Source of the DNA: Halobacillus litoralis
GTDB taxonomy: Bacteria; Bacillota; Bacilli; Bacillales; Halobacillaceae
Reading direction: 5' to 3'
Length of the DNA stretch: 64,000 bases
NCBI RefSeq assembly: GCF_009856415.1
Contig: NZ_WMEZ01000002.1
Coordinates: 124,001-188,000 of the forward strand
Shown here: positions 40,787 to 51,244 of the stretch, piece by piece
Position numbering within the stretch: position 1 is the first letter of the stretch
How the letters are laid out: the number at the start of each line of letters is the position of its first letter
Notes under the pieces: model-generated
The model's input: the letters and a program-made list of their open reading frames with translations, nothing else
Databases searched by the model: none
Told to the model about the DNA's origin: nothing
Made by a program: the position numbers and the translations under genes

Positions 40787-40895
40787 GCTATCTCTCCTTC
40801 TTCCGTTGTCTTCTAATTCATGGTCTGATACGGGTATTCCCTTTTTCAGCAAAGAATATGTGTCGGATAGCTCATCGAGTGCCCATTCATGTCAT

Positions 40896-40950
40896 AAAAA
40901 AAGAGACCACGAAAACTCTTATGCGCATTGCATAAAGCTTCGTGGTCTCT
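40896..40950 (-). promoter_or_regulatory. glpD leader terminator (GlpP antitermination target)
   Basis: Between the promoter and the glpD start the minus strand has AGAGACCACGAA/TTCGTGGTCTCT followed by T7, with an inner TTATGC/GCATAA hairpin. A terminator in this place is how GlpP controls glpD in B. subtilis. Both this leader and the glpF leader have ACGGA shortly before the CCAC of the stem. Confidence 0.82.
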
Positions 40951-40986
40951 CCGTATCTCCGACCGATTTCATTAACTTGTAGCTCT

Positions 40987-41014
40987 ATTATATCAGAGAG
41001 GGAGATGTTTTCAA
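40987..41014 (-). promoter_or_regulatory. glpD promoter
   Basis: The minus strand reads TTGAAA (41009-41014), 16 bp, TATAAT (40987-40992). It overlaps the end of glpK and is followed by the leader terminator. Confidence 0.7.
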
Positions 41015-41018
41015 GGAT

Positions 41019-43333
<2,315 letters not shown>

Positions 43334-43370
43334 GATGTGATCTCCTTTCTGTGTACCACGTTTGACGTAC

Positions 43371-43411
43371 AAAAAACCACACAACATTAGTTTGATCTAA
43401 TCATTGTGTGG
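43371..43411 (-). promoter_or_regulatory. glpF leader terminator (GlpP antitermination target)
   Basis: The minus strand has CCACACAATGATTAG/CTAATGTTGTGTGG (one mismatch) followed by T6, 38 bp before the glpF start. It separates glpP from glpF and is the expected GlpP-controlled attenuator. Confidence 0.82.
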
Positions 43412-43438
43412 ATCCGTCAGCCTCTTCACGAAAGGTGA

Positions 43439-43999
43439 TTATGTATTCTCGCTGTTAAAACGCCATAATTCAGAACGTGAAGTAGAGACTGCAGAAGCAC
43501 CAGAAGCAAGTGCTTGATCGACTTCTTCCTTAGAACGAATCAAGCCTCCAGCAATGACAGGAATGCCGATATGCTCCTTAATCTCTTTTATCATTCCCGG
43601 TAACACACCCGGTAAAACTTCAACGTAGTCCGGGGCTGTTTTTTGAATGATCTTCACATTATGTTCAATCGCCTGGCTGTCAATTAAAAACAACCGCTGC
43701 ACAGAAACAAGATGATACTTTTTCGCTTGCTGAATGACGTGGGCTCTCGTTGAAATAACTCCATCAGGCTTCACTTCCTGCCCTATGTATTCCATGCCAT
43801 AATCATCCGCTTTCAAACCTTGAATCAAGTCTACATGCACAAAAACTTTTTTACCAGCCTTTTGTCCGATTTTGACAAGTTTCCTTAAAAGGCCCAACCT
43901 GCTCTCCAAAAGGATGATATAATCCGTTTCACTTTCTAACAAGGCTTCAAATTCTTTGATTTTTTTCACTGCAGGCAGAACCGACTGTGTCAAAGTCAT
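43439..43999 (-). CDS. glpP: glycerol-3-phosphate-responsive antiterminator GlpP
   Basis: GlpP binds glycerol 3-phosphate and leader RNA and lets transcription pass the glpF and glpD leader terminators. The protein has 186 residues and a small TIM-like fold, with FVHVDLIQGLKADDYG, DGVISTRAHVIQQAKK and PVIAGGLIRSKEEVDQAL. The start is ATG 43999 (MTLTQSVLPAVKK), with GGGGGAGAAG upstream. A reading from 44158 runs back into yvoF and has no family support. It overlaps the 3' end of yvoF by 53 bp, see that entry. Confidence 0.95.
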   Translation of the reverse strand: MTLTQSVLPAVKKIKEFEALLESETDYIILLESRLGLLRKLVKIGQKAGKKVFVHVDLIQGLKADDYGMEYIGQEVKPDGVISTRAHVIQQAKKYHLVSVQRLFLIDSQAIEHNVKIIQKTAPDYVEVLPGVLPGMIKEIKEHIGIPVIAGGLIRSKEEVDQALASGASAVSTSRSELWRFNSENT

Positions 44000-44528
44000 T
44001 CTTCTCCCCCGTTCTTTCTCCGTTCTTTCTCCGTTCTTCCATCTGCTCTTTCGTATAGATGAGCTGCATCGGGTTTCCACCGACGAAGGCACCTGGAGGC
44101 ACATCTTTATGCACCAAAGTCCCGGCAGAGACAACGGCACGGTCACCGATTGTGACACCAGGAAGAATCGTCGTGTTCGCCCCGATCAAAACTTCATCCC
44201 CGATCACAACATTTCCGAGACGGTATTCCTCAATCAAGTATTCATGAGCGAGAATCGTTGTATTGTAACCAATGACCGAATTCCGCCCAACCTCGATTTT
44301 CTCAGGAAACATAACATCCACCATGACCATCAAGGCAAAGGCCGTTTGATCCCCGACTTTCATATGGAGAAAAGTCCGGTACAACCAATTCTTCATAGAA
44401 AGAAAAGGGGTGTACCGGGCCATTTGAATAACGATGAAGTTTTTGACCACTTTGAAAAACGGGACCGTCTTATAAATGTGCCAAAGTGAATTGGCTCCTT
44501 TGACCGGATAGCGTTCCGTTTTCCTCAT
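43947..44528 (-). CDS. hexapeptide-repeat acyltransferase, YvoF-like, altered C-terminus
   Basis: This is a left-handed beta-helix O-acetyltransferase-like protein of 193 residues. Hexapeptide repeats run through VGRNSVIGYNTTILAHEYL and VIGDEVLIGANTTILPGVTI. The acceptor is unknown. It corresponds to B. subtilis YvoF, which I recall at about 172 residues. The last 23 residues come from a shifted frame created by two copies of the 11-bp unit GTTCTTTCTCC (44011-44032). Removing one copy would end the protein near residue 173 in a TGA that overlaps the glpP ATG. It follows ppaX by 4 bp. Confidence 0.88.
   Translation of the reverse strand: MRKTERYPVKGANSLWHIYKTVPFFKVVKNFIVIQMARYTPFLSMKNWLYRTFLHMKVGDQTAFALMVMVDVMFPEKIEVGRNSVIGYNTTILAHEYLIEEYRLGNVVIGDEVLIGANTTILPGVTIGDRAVVSAGTLVHKDVPPGAFVGGNPMQLIYTKEQMEERRKNGERTGEKNDFDTVGSACSEKNQRI
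44011..44032. repeat. 11-bp tandem duplication in yvoF 3' end
   Basis: GTTCTTTCTCC occurs twice in tandem, followed by a partial third copy GTTCTTCC. Eleven is not a multiple of three, so copy number sets the yvoF reading frame. Confidence 0.92.
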
Positions 44529-44532
44529 ACAG

Positions 44533-45171
44533 TCATCCTCCTGTAATTTTTAATAGATCACGCATATTATCAAGCATATAATCAGGGTTCAAGTCGTCGA
44601 GTACTTTTCTTCCTTTTACCGTCCAGGCGACCCCTGCTGTTTTCGTCCCGGCGTTCTGCCCTGCTTCGATGTCGTGCGTGTTGTCACCGACCATCATGGC
44701 TTCAGATGCCTGCGATTCCAGCTGATTCAGTGCCTTAACGATCGGTTCAGGATGTGGCTTCGCATTCGTGACATCATCCAGCGTGACAACCGTTTCAAAT
44801 AATCCATCCAGATTCGTCAGTTCAAGACCCATATGAACAGTGTTACGCATTTTCGTCGTTACAATGCCTAACTTGTAACCTTGATCCTTCAGCGTTTCGA
44901 TTGTTTCCACCACGCCCTCATAGGCTTTTACGTAACGGTTGTGGTTTTCAATGTTATGTTCACGATAAGTCTCGACCATTTCCTCTACTTTATCAGGATT
45001 GACTTTGTATAAGCTCTCCCGTAAAGGCGGACCGATAAAGTCAAGAATCTCTTCACGCTCATAAGTGCGATCGGAATATTGTTCAATTGTATGGGTGAAA
45101 GAAGCGATGATCAATTCGTTTGTGTCGATCAACGTTCCATCTAAATCAAAGAGAATGGTACGTATGCTCAT
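44533..45171 (-). CDS. ppaX: pyrophosphatase PpaX, HAD family
   Basis: PpaX hydrolyses the pyrophosphate that HprK releases when it dephosphorylates Ser46-P HPr by phosphorolysis, which drives that reaction. The protein has 212 residues of the HAD superfamily. The nucleophile motif is FDLDGTLIDTNEL at the N-terminus, then LGIVTTKMRNTV, and the metal-binding MVGDNTHDIEAGQNAG. It lies in hprK-lgt-yvoD-ppaX-yvoF as in B. subtilis. The start overlaps the yvoD end by 26 bp. Confidence 0.94.
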   Translation of the reverse strand: MSIRTILFDLDGTLIDTNELIIASFTHTIEQYSDRTYEREEILDFIGPPLRESLYKVNPDKVEEMVETYREHNIENHNRYVKAYEGVVETIETLKDQGYKLGIVTTKMRNTVHMGLELTNLDGLFETVVTLDDVTNAKPHPEPIVKALNQLESQASEAMMVGDNTHDIEAGQNAGTKTAGVAWTVKGRKVLDDLNPDYMLDNMRDLLKITGG

Positions 45172-46102
45172 TGGAAGGATCCTTTCTTTTCTGTTGTAGT
45201 CTGTTCCAAACGAAGCCGACGGCAGCCGTTAACACAATCGCCGTCATTAAGCGAATCAAAAGCAGTGGCCAAACGGGAATACCAAGCGGAATAAAGATCA
45301 GTGTATCCTCAACCACCGCGTGACAGGAGACGAGGAAGAGAATGGCTAAGTACATATCTTTTTTGGAAACACCATCTTCCTCTACGGCCTGAATCATCAA
45401 GCCTGCACCGTAAGCGAGACCGATCGTCAGTCCTGCGACAAGGGTCATCGATGTGTTCCGCTCCATCCCAAGAACCCTGGTTGCAGGAGCGACCCAGCCA
45501 GAAAAACGGTCAAGCCACCCTTTTTCACGGAGATACTGCATGAAGATCATTAAAGGGATGACAATCAATGCAAGCTGCACGATCCCCATGAAGGCGGTTT
45601 GCACGCCTTGAAAAATAATCTCCGTCCATCCATTTGGATCGGCTGTCTTCTCAGGAGCAAAGCCATATTTCGCGGTTTCGCTTCCGCCTTTCCAAAAAAT
45701 GTTGATCAGGGCAGCCGAAGCCAATGCGAGACTCAAGCGGACGCCGGCTACAAACCACCAGCTCACACCCACCCTTTTAGCCACCGTTGATTCAATCAGT
45801 AAGTTATGGGAAAAGGAAAGCATCACGGCAAGAATGAACACTTCTTTTACCGTGAATTCGAAAGAGATGATGGCCGCAATTCCTGCATAAAGGTTTAAAA
45901 AGTTTCCTAAAACAAGAGGAACAGCAGCTTCACCGGATAGGCCAATCCATCCCATTAAAGGTTCCAATTTCTCCATCACCCATGGGAGGACCGGCGTGTA
46001 CTGAAGGATCGTGACAATTAACGTTACAGGAAAAATGACTTTCCCAAGCGTCCACGTCAATTCCAATCCTTTTTTACTCCCGCGTTTGAAAATCCCCTTC
46101 AT
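45146..46102 (-). CDS. nucleoside-recognition (Gate) domain membrane protein, YvoD-like
   Basis: This integral membrane protein of 318 residues has about eight spans and two Gate-type segments of the SpmA/SpmB class: LGNFLNLYAGIAAI and RNTSMTLVAGLTIGLAYGAG. The C-terminus is basic. B. subtilis YvoD holds the same place between lgt and ppaX, and its function is not known to me. It starts 13 bp after lgt and overlaps ppaX by 26 bp, so expression is probably coupled to both. Confidence 0.85.
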   Translation of the reverse strand: MKGIFKRGSKKGLELTWTLGKVIFPVTLIVTILQYTPVLPWVMEKLEPLMGWIGLSGEAAVPLVLGNFLNLYAGIAAIISFEFTVKEVFILAVMLSFSHNLLIESTVAKRVGVSWWFVAGVRLSLALASAALINIFWKGGSETAKYGFAPEKTADPNGWTEIIFQGVQTAFMGIVQLALIVIPLMIFMQYLREKGWLDRFSGWVAPATRVLGMERNTSMTLVAGLTIGLAYGAGLMIQAVEEDGVSKKDMYLAILFLVSCHAVVEDTLIFIPLGIPVWPLLLIRLMTAIVLTAAVGFVWNRLQQKRKDPSNEHTYHSL

Positions 46103-46115
46103 GTTACCTGCTCCC

Positions 46116-46949
46116 TTATTTTACTTTCTTTCCGTTATAATATTTATTCGCCATGCCATTCTTTCTGCGGTAGATCATTGTTATTACCGCTCCAATGACA
46201 AGCACGATGGAGATAAATTGTGCCGTACGAATCTCACCAAAGAGATAAAGGCTGTCTGTCCTCATGCCTTCGACAAAGAAACGACCGACAGAATACCAAA
46301 TCACATAGCTCAAGAACACTTCCCCACGGCGAGGATTAAATTTATGACGCAATACTAATAGCAATACAAATCCAATGATATTCCACACAGATTCATATAA
46401 AAAGGTCGGGTGATAGACCGTTCCGTCAATGCACATTTGCTGATTGATGAAACCAGGCAAATACTGCATAAAGTTATTATAAAAAGATTCGGATACCGGA
46501 CCACCGTGGGCTTCTTGGTTCATAAAGTTTCCCCAGCGTCCAATCGCCTGTCCAAGAATGATACTTGGCGCAGCAATATCCGCCATCATCCAAAAGGACA
46601 ATCCTTTAATTTTCGTGTAAATATAGGCGGTCAACACGGAGCCAATCAGGGCACCGTGAATGGCGATTCCGCCTTCCCACACGGCAAAGACTTTCCACCA
46701 TGGTCCACCAGCATAACGATCCCATTCAAAAATGACATAATACAGCCTGGCACACACGATGGCTGCCGGAATGGCAAAGACGACAATATCGACCATATAG
46801 TCTTTTTTCAAACCGAGACGTTCGGTCTCTCGCGTTGCAATCCATAGTCCAAGAAAAGCCCCTGTGGCAATAATCAAGCCATACCAGTAGATCGAAAGCG
46901 GACCTAATTGGAGGAAGACCGGGTTCAACGGTTCAGGTGTACACATCAT
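46116..46949 (-). CDS. lgt: prolipoprotein diacylglyceryl transferase
   Basis: Lgt transfers diacylglycerol from phosphatidylglycerol to the lipobox cysteine of prolipoproteins. The protein has 277 residues with seven membrane spans. [15 protein letters not shown] lies near the N-terminus. The Lgt signature has [15 protein letters not shown], including the catalytic Arg and conserved Asn and Glu. [15 protein letters not shown] and [13 protein letters not shown] are also family motifs. GGAGG precedes the ATG. It lies 15 bp after hprK. Confidence 0.97.
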   Translation of the reverse strand: MMCTPEPLNPVFLQLGPLSIYWYGLIIATGAFLGLWIATRETERLGLKKDYMVDIVVFAIPAAIVCARLYYVIFEWDRYAGGPWWKVFAVWEGGIAIHGALIGSVLTAYIYTKIKGLSFWMMADIAAPSIILGQAIGRWGNFMNQEAHGGPVSESFYNNFMQYLPGFINQQMCIDGTVYHPTFLYESVWNIIGFVLLLVLRHKFNPRRGEVFLSYVIWYSVGRFFVEGMRTDSLYLFGEIRTAQFISIVLVIGAVITMIYRRKNGMANKYYNGKKVK

Positions 46950-46964
46950 AAGTGGTTTCCTCCT

Positions 46965-47897
46965 TTACTCCTGCGTTTGATCTTGGTCGATGACTTTCGT
47001 CAAACGCTCTGAAAACTCTTCAGCAGCATTGACACCCATACGCTTCAAACGGAAGTTCATCGCCGCAACTTCTATAATGACAGCAAGGTTACGACCAGGA
47101 CGAACAGGAATCGTTGCTTTCGGAACTTGAACATCCATGATCTTCATCGTTTCTTCTTCTAAACCAAGACGGTCGTATTGTTTGTTCTTATCCCACAATT
47201 CAAGGTTGATGACAAGCGTGATCCGTTTATAGCTCCGAACAGCACCAGCACCGAACAATGTCATCACATTGATAATGCCCAGTCCACGGATTTCCAAAAG
47301 GTGCTCAATCAGCGGAGGACTGTTTCCGATTAACGTGTCATAATCTTCCTGGCGAATTTCAACACTATCATCAGCCACAAGACGATGCCCGCGCTTCACA
47401 AGTTCCAAAGCGGTCTCACTCTTACCCACACCACTTTGCCCTGTAATCAACACACCAATTCCGTAAATATCGACAAGCACTCCATGGATAGCCGTAAACG
47501 GAGCAAACTTGGATTCCAGATAATTCGTCAGGCGGCTAATCACTCTTGTCGTTTTATATGGCGACAACATCAGTGGAACGCCCGCCTCATTAGCGGCTTC
47601 ATAAAGCTCATCAGGAATATCCATTCCCCGGGTAATAACGATTCCAGGTGTCACATCTGTACAAAGCTTTTCCGCTCTTTCTCTCCTCTGGTCTTTCGTC
47701 AGTTCATTAAAGTAAGAGAGTTCTGTCTTGCCGAGCAGCTGTAGACGATCTTTCGGATAAAACTTGAAATACCCTGTCATTTCTACTCCAGGACGAGAAA
47801 TATCACTCATATGTATTTCACGGTGGACGCCGTCAGCACCGGCAACGAGTTCAAGTGCAAATTGTTCTAACAAATCTTGTGTACGGACCTTGCTCAT
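46965..47897 (-). CDS. hprK: HPr kinase/phosphorylase
   Basis: HprK phosphorylates Ser46 of HPr and Crh when fructose 1,6-bisphosphate and ATP are high, and removes the phosphate when Pi is high. The protein has 310 residues from ATG 47897 ([10 protein letters not shown]), the B. subtilis length. The P-loop is GQSGVGKS (153-160), followed by [15 protein letters not shown] and the family signature [20 protein letters not shown] reading from 47924 starts inside the ribosome-site region. It leads lgt-yvoD-ppaX-yvoF and, on the same strand, the glp genes. Confidence 0.97.
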   Translation of the reverse strand: MSKVRTQDLLEQFALELVAGADGVHREIHMSDISRPGVEMTGYFKFYPKDRLQLLGKTELSYFNELTKDQRRERAEKLCTDVTPGIVITRGMDIPDELYEAANEAGVPLMLSPYKTTRVISRLTNYLESKFAPFTAIHGVLVDIYGIGVLITGQSGVGKSETALELVKRGHRLVADDSVEIRQEDYDTLIGNSPPLIEHLLEIRGLGIINVMTLFGAGAVRSYKRITLVINLELWDKNKQYDRLGLEEETMKIMDVQVPKATIPVRPGRNLAVIIEVAAMNFRLKRMGVNAAEEFSERLTKVIDQDQTQE

Positions 47898-48033
47898 TTG
47901 TCCATCAACCTCCTCTTTCATCAATCACTGTCCCCTATTGTAGCATGTTTTCAATAAATCTTGGATAGGGAGGTTTTTTACTAGTATTCCCATTGAACAA
48001 ATCATCCCTATCGTAGAGAGTTATTCAACGATC

Positions 48034-48575
48034 TGGCAGGATTGTGTAAGACTCGATTTCGAGACTTTTATTGGAGTTTAGGGGCTCCGGGAAAAGGTTC
48101 GCTTTCCGTGGGCGAGTGATGAGCCTCCTCGAGCTAACGCTCTGCGGGGTCTCATCTACCACGCACTTCCCACAGGAGTCTCACCGTTTCCCTCCGCCCT
48201 TAGCCGTATGAGTGTCTCGAAAACACTTCTCGAATAAGCAGCAATTCAGTGATGGGAGTATAAGGATTAAACTCTCGTGCCGAGGTGTTTGAACTCTGAA
48301 AGCTTGATATAGAGCTCTTTATGCTGCTAACAGAAGAGTATCTAAAGACAACCCAACTTGGTAAAGGGGTTCGTTTCTCACATAAATTGAATGGGTTGGT
48401 TTGGAAGTTGCGAGACTCCCGTGGGAGAAGGAGATAGTCGAGATCCCGCAGAACGCAGTCCGAGGAAGCTCGGCGCTCCCCCACAGGAAAGCGAGTTGCT
48501 TCCCAGCCCCTAACGCTCAACCAGGCAACGAACACCGGAAACATCTCGAAACTGAGTCTTCAAGAATAGGGAGCT
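48034..48575. repeat. long intergenic repeat, copy E (542 bp, two modules)
   Basis: The left end is TGGCAGGATTGTGTAAGACT. The right end, in reverse complement, is AGCTCCCTATTCTTGAAGAC, the same as the left end of copy D. Module 1 is 48034-48242 and module 2 is 48243-48575. Both match copy D in order and orientation, for example GGAGTCTCACCGTTTCCCTC and TTGCGAGACTCCCGTGGGAG. It fills most of the 736-bp hprK-yvlD gap. The ORFs on either strand here do not match between copies and are not genes. Confidence 0.88.
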
Positions 48576-48594
48576 TTAGTGATGAAAGGAGTTC

Positions 48595-48627
48595 AAAAAA
48601 ATACCGTATGAGCGGGCTCATACGGTA
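48595..48627 (-). terminator. terminator after yvlD
   Basis: The stem TACCGTATGAGC/GCTCATACGGTA is followed by T7 on the minus strand. Repeat copy E begins 20 bp beyond it. Confidence 0.92.
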
Positions 48628-48633
48628 CGGGGG

Positions 48634-48987
48634 TTATTTTTTCATATCCTTGATCAAACTGTTCAACACAAGGTTGATTAAGGATATGATAATGGCGGCG
48701 ATGATGGTCATGCCAAAGCCATCAATCTCAAAAGTACTTCCTAGGAAAGCATCCGTCAGCCACAAGGTAATGGCGTTGATGATGAATAGGAATAGACCGA
48801 GCGATAAGATCGTAATCGGTAAAGTGAGGACCACTAAGATCGGTCTTACGATGGCATTGAGGATCGATAAAATCAGTGCCGCGAGCAATGCGCCTCCAAC
48901 GCCGTCTATCATTACAGAATCAAAGAGTGCTCCCACCGCAATAATAGCGACGGCGTTGACGACGATATGGATCAACCAATTTTTCAT
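48634..48987 (-). CDS. yvlD: phage-holin-family membrane protein, YvlD-like
   Basis: This membrane protein of 117 residues has four hydrophobic segments. Motifs include GGALLAALILSILNAIVRPIL and NAITLWLTDAFLG, typical of the phage holin family 4 (YvlD). In B. subtilis yvlABCD responds to envelope stress; its exact role is unsettled. It lies 34 bp after yvlB, but the PspC-like yvlC found between them in B. subtilis is absent here. AGGCAGGA precedes the ATG. Confidence 0.9.
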   Translation of the reverse strand: MKNWLIHIVVNAVAIIAVGALFDSVMIDGVGGALLAALILSILNAIVRPILVVLTLPITILSLGLFLFIINAITLWLTDAFLGSTFEIDGFGMTIIAAIIISLINLVLNSLIKDMKK

Positions 48988-49021
48988 AGTTTCATCCTGC
49001 CTTTCATGTAACGTTGATCTT

Positions 49022-50056
49022 TCAGAGTTTTACAGGAGATTGGACAGTAACAGCTCCTGTCTTCGTCTCTGCTTCTATATGATATGCTTCTTCGAATTGT
49101 TCGTACGCTTCGAATTCCAACATTTTGTTGGCGACATCATTTCGGTCTTTCAAAATCTTATAATTCTCCAATTCACATTTAATTTGACCGAATTTCGTTC
49201 TCAGGACGCCATCAACTTTCTTTTCTGTTGGAAGAGATACTTGGATTCTGCCCGTCGTTGTTTTGTAAAAACCTGTGTGCGCTTTAGATCCTTTGTGGTC
49301 AACCGTTATAGCACTGCTGACCGAAGAAGCATCCGCTTTTCCAATATCTCCTGAAAGTGTAATGGATCCATTGATCGTGTCTGTTTCACACTCATCAAAA
49401 GTGCCCTCCAGCAGCTGGACCGCTCCGTTGCCGGTCTGTATTTTACATGTCATTCCAGAGAGCTGCTTCGCTTTAACGGCTCCGTTTGACGTTTTCATCT
49501 GGAAATGGTCACTCTTGATATTCTCAAAATCCAAATTTCCATTCGTTAATTGTGATTTGATAAATTCGTATTTTTTATTCGGAATATATAAATCTACATT
49601 CATTTTTATCTTTTTCGATGGGCTGGCGATGCGAAGAAGACCATTTTTAATCTCCACTTGGGTTTCATCATGAAATCTTTTCCGCGCCTCTTCCTCTGTT
49701 TCCACTTGATAGACTTTGACTTCGTAAGAGGCTTTCACATCTTCCTGGTCCCAGGTATGGACTTTTAAAGAGCCGTTCGATATGGAAAGATCGGCATCAT
49801 GAAAGTCCTCGGTAGGAAGAACAGTATCATCACTGAATTCAACATATTCTCCAAAAGTTAAATCGAAATCTGCATTTTTAATTTTCTCCATGGCGTCATC
49901 CAGGAAATTTCTTATTCCGTACTTAGAAGACTTCTCGCGCTGCTCTGATTCCTTTGAGGAAGGTTCTTCGACAGCTTCTAATAGTTTCGCACCTTCTTCT
50001 GCGGAGATGGTGCCTTTTTCGATCATTTGTAGAATTTTCATGCGTTCTTCATTCAT
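49022..50056 (-). CDS. yvlB: DUF4097 beta-helix protein, YvlB-like
   Basis: This protein of 344 residues has an N-terminal helical segment, EERMKILQMIEKGTISAEEGAKLL (split as ERMKILQMIEKG and ISAEEGAKLLEA), seen in SHOCT-like and YvlB proteins. A long right-handed beta-helix-like DUF4097 region follows, with repeats such as LSISNGSLKVHTW, TNGNLDFENI, KTSNGAVKAKQL and QTGNGAVQLLEG. There is no signal peptide or membrane span. It is cotranscribed with yvlD; an envelope-stress link is inferred from B. subtilis. Confidence 0.88.
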   Translation of the reverse strand: MNEERMKILQMIEKGTISAEEGAKLLEAVEEPSSKESEQREKSSKYGIRNFLDDAMEKIKNADFDLTFGEYVEFSDDTVLPTEDFHDADLSISNGSLKVHTWDQEDVKASYEVKVYQVETEEEARKRFHDETQVEIKNGLLRIASPSKKIKMNVDLYIPNKKYEFIKSQLTNGNLDFENIKSDHFQMKTSNGAVKAKQLSGMTCKIQTGNGAVQLLEGTFDECETDTINGSITLSGDIGKADASSVSSAITVDHKGSKAHTGFYKTTTGRIQVSLPTEKKVDGVLRTKFGQIKCELENYKILKDRNDVANKMLEFEAYEQFEEAYHIEAETKTGAVTVQSPVKL

Positions 50057-50112
50057 AAGATCAGCTCCTTTTCATCTCTTACGTTTTTCCCTATCGAAAG
50101 GGTTCAAAAACT

Positions 50113-50150
50113 AAAAAACACCTGAGAAAACTTTGCTGGTTTCTCAGGTG
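50113..50150 (-). terminator. terminator of the yojF-bshB2 pair
   Basis: The stem CACCTGAGAAA/TTTCTCAGGTG is followed by T6 on the minus strand. Confidence 0.92.
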
Positions 50151-50157
50151 TAAGGGT

Positions 50158-50814
50158 TTATTGATATTTGTACGTGTAAAAGCGTTCTGTTTTCAGCCGT
50201 TCTAATTGTTCAGATGCCTGATCATGATCTTCAATCAAACTCATCATCCCGTCAGCCTGTGATAGATGGGCTTTAATGGCCGCCAATTTTCTTTCCCAGT
50301 ACGGTCGAACATCCATGATGATTTCAGGCTTTCCTAAATCTTGTTCCGAGTGATTGGAAATGGCATGCATCCACACTTGAGGACGGTTTTCCTCAGGCAC
50401 GTTTTCCACAGCCTCAATCACTGCTGCACCAAGCGCATCATGATCTGGATGAACAGCATACCCAGGATAGTGCGTAATGATGATGGTCGCTCCTAATGCT
50501 TCGATACGTTCCTTCAGGTGCTCAGCCACTTGCTGCCGGGGCTCAAACTCTAATGTTTTATCCCTGTAGCCAAGCATTTCAACGTCTATATCCAACTGTT
50601 TGGCTGCTTCAGCCAGTTCCTTTTTTCGAAAAGAAGAGAGCGTTTCGCGATTGGCAAAGACAGGGTTTCCCATGTTTCGGCCCATCTCCCCGAGCGTACC
50701 GCATAGATAAGTTACAGGCACGCCTTCCTCGCGGAATTTAGAAATCGTCCCAGACGCTCCAAACGATTCATCATCCGGATGAGGGAAAATGACAACCACT
50801 TTTTCTTTACTCAT
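50158..50814 (-). CDS. bshB2: bacillithiol biosynthesis deacetylase BshB2
   Basis: BshB2 removes the acetyl group from GlcNAc-malate during bacillithiol synthesis. It is a zinc-dependent PIG-L/LmbE enzyme of 218 residues. The metal and catalytic motif FPHPDDESFG lies near the N-terminus, then LCGTLGEMGRNMG, and ITHYPGYAVHPDHDALG provides further ligands. The start is ATG 50814, with GAGGCGG upstream. It overlaps the end of yojF by 8 bp, the same pairing as B. subtilis yojF-yojG. Confidence 0.93.
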   Translation of the reverse strand: MSKEKVVVIFPHPDDESFGASGTISKFREEGVPVTYLCGTLGEMGRNMGNPVFANRETLSSFRKKELAEAAKQLDIDVEMLGYRDKTLEFEPRQQVAEHLKERIEALGATIIITHYPGYAVHPDHDALGAAVIEAVENVPEENRPQVWMHAISNHSEQDLGKPEIIMDVRPYWERKLAAIKAHLSQADGMMSLIEDHDQASEQLERLKTERFYTYKYQ

Positions 50815-51178
50815 CAGGATCCGCCTCATGTGAAAAAGGAGTTTCGCTGATTTCAAGAGCAACCATCAAACGACCCTCACGGTCATGACCGGCCATAAGC
50901 AGTCGATTCTTCTCATCGATTTCAAAATCCGTCAATCCTTCGGCATAAACCCATCCTAAGTCCAGTTTCAAACCCACGCGGTAAGATCCACCGGTGCTGA
51001 CGATTTTTCCGTGCTGGTAAGAGACTTGCGCATTTCGGATGAACGCCCCGACGTTGTAGGCATTTTCATCGAAGTGGCTCGCATAAGCCCCGTTCGTCGT
51101 TTCTAAATGTACATATACTTCTTTATTCGCTAGTTGATCAATCTTTTCTTGAACAACTTTTTGTTGAATGGCATCCAC
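50807..51178 (-). CDS. YojF-family protein (DUF1806)
   Basis: This small cytoplasmic protein of 123 residues matches the YojF family, with VYVHLETTNGAYASHF, VGAFIRNAQVSYQHGKI and KLDLGWVYAEGLTDFEID. Its function is unknown, but it is a constant partner of bshB2. The start is GTG 51178, because GGGAGG lies 7 nt upstream; the longer frame from TTG 51196 runs through that ribosome site. The 3' end overlaps bshB2 by 8 bp, implying translational coupling. Confidence 0.88.
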   Translation of the reverse strand: MDAIQQKVVQEKIDQLANKEVYVHLETTNGAYASHFDENAYNVGAFIRNAQVSYQHGKIVSTGGSYRVGLKLDLGWVYAEGLTDFEIDEKNRLLMAGHDREGRLMVALEISETPFSHEADPDE

Positions 51179-51244
51179 TCGTATTCCTCCCGTCAAACGA
51201 TTCTTGTTTAACGATACTCAATTTAGAGACAAGCGTCAAAACAT

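Noticed and set aside
40955-40972. cre-like TGAAATCGGTCGGA in the glpD leader
   Set aside because: It mismatches the consensus at the final CA and at one W position; too weak to call.
44011-44032. yvoF as a pseudogene
   Set aside because: The hexapeptide core is intact and only the last residues after about 170 are altered, so function may be retained.
43439-44158. Longer GlpP reading starting at 44158
   Set aside because: The extra 53 residues come from the antiphase of yvoF and do not resemble GlpP; the ATG at 43999 has a good ribosome site.
48401-49354. Long plus-strand ORF (317 codons) crossing repeat copy E and yvlD
   Set aside because: It runs through a non-coding repeat and antisense to yvlD and yvlB, has no ribosome site and is not kept in copy D.
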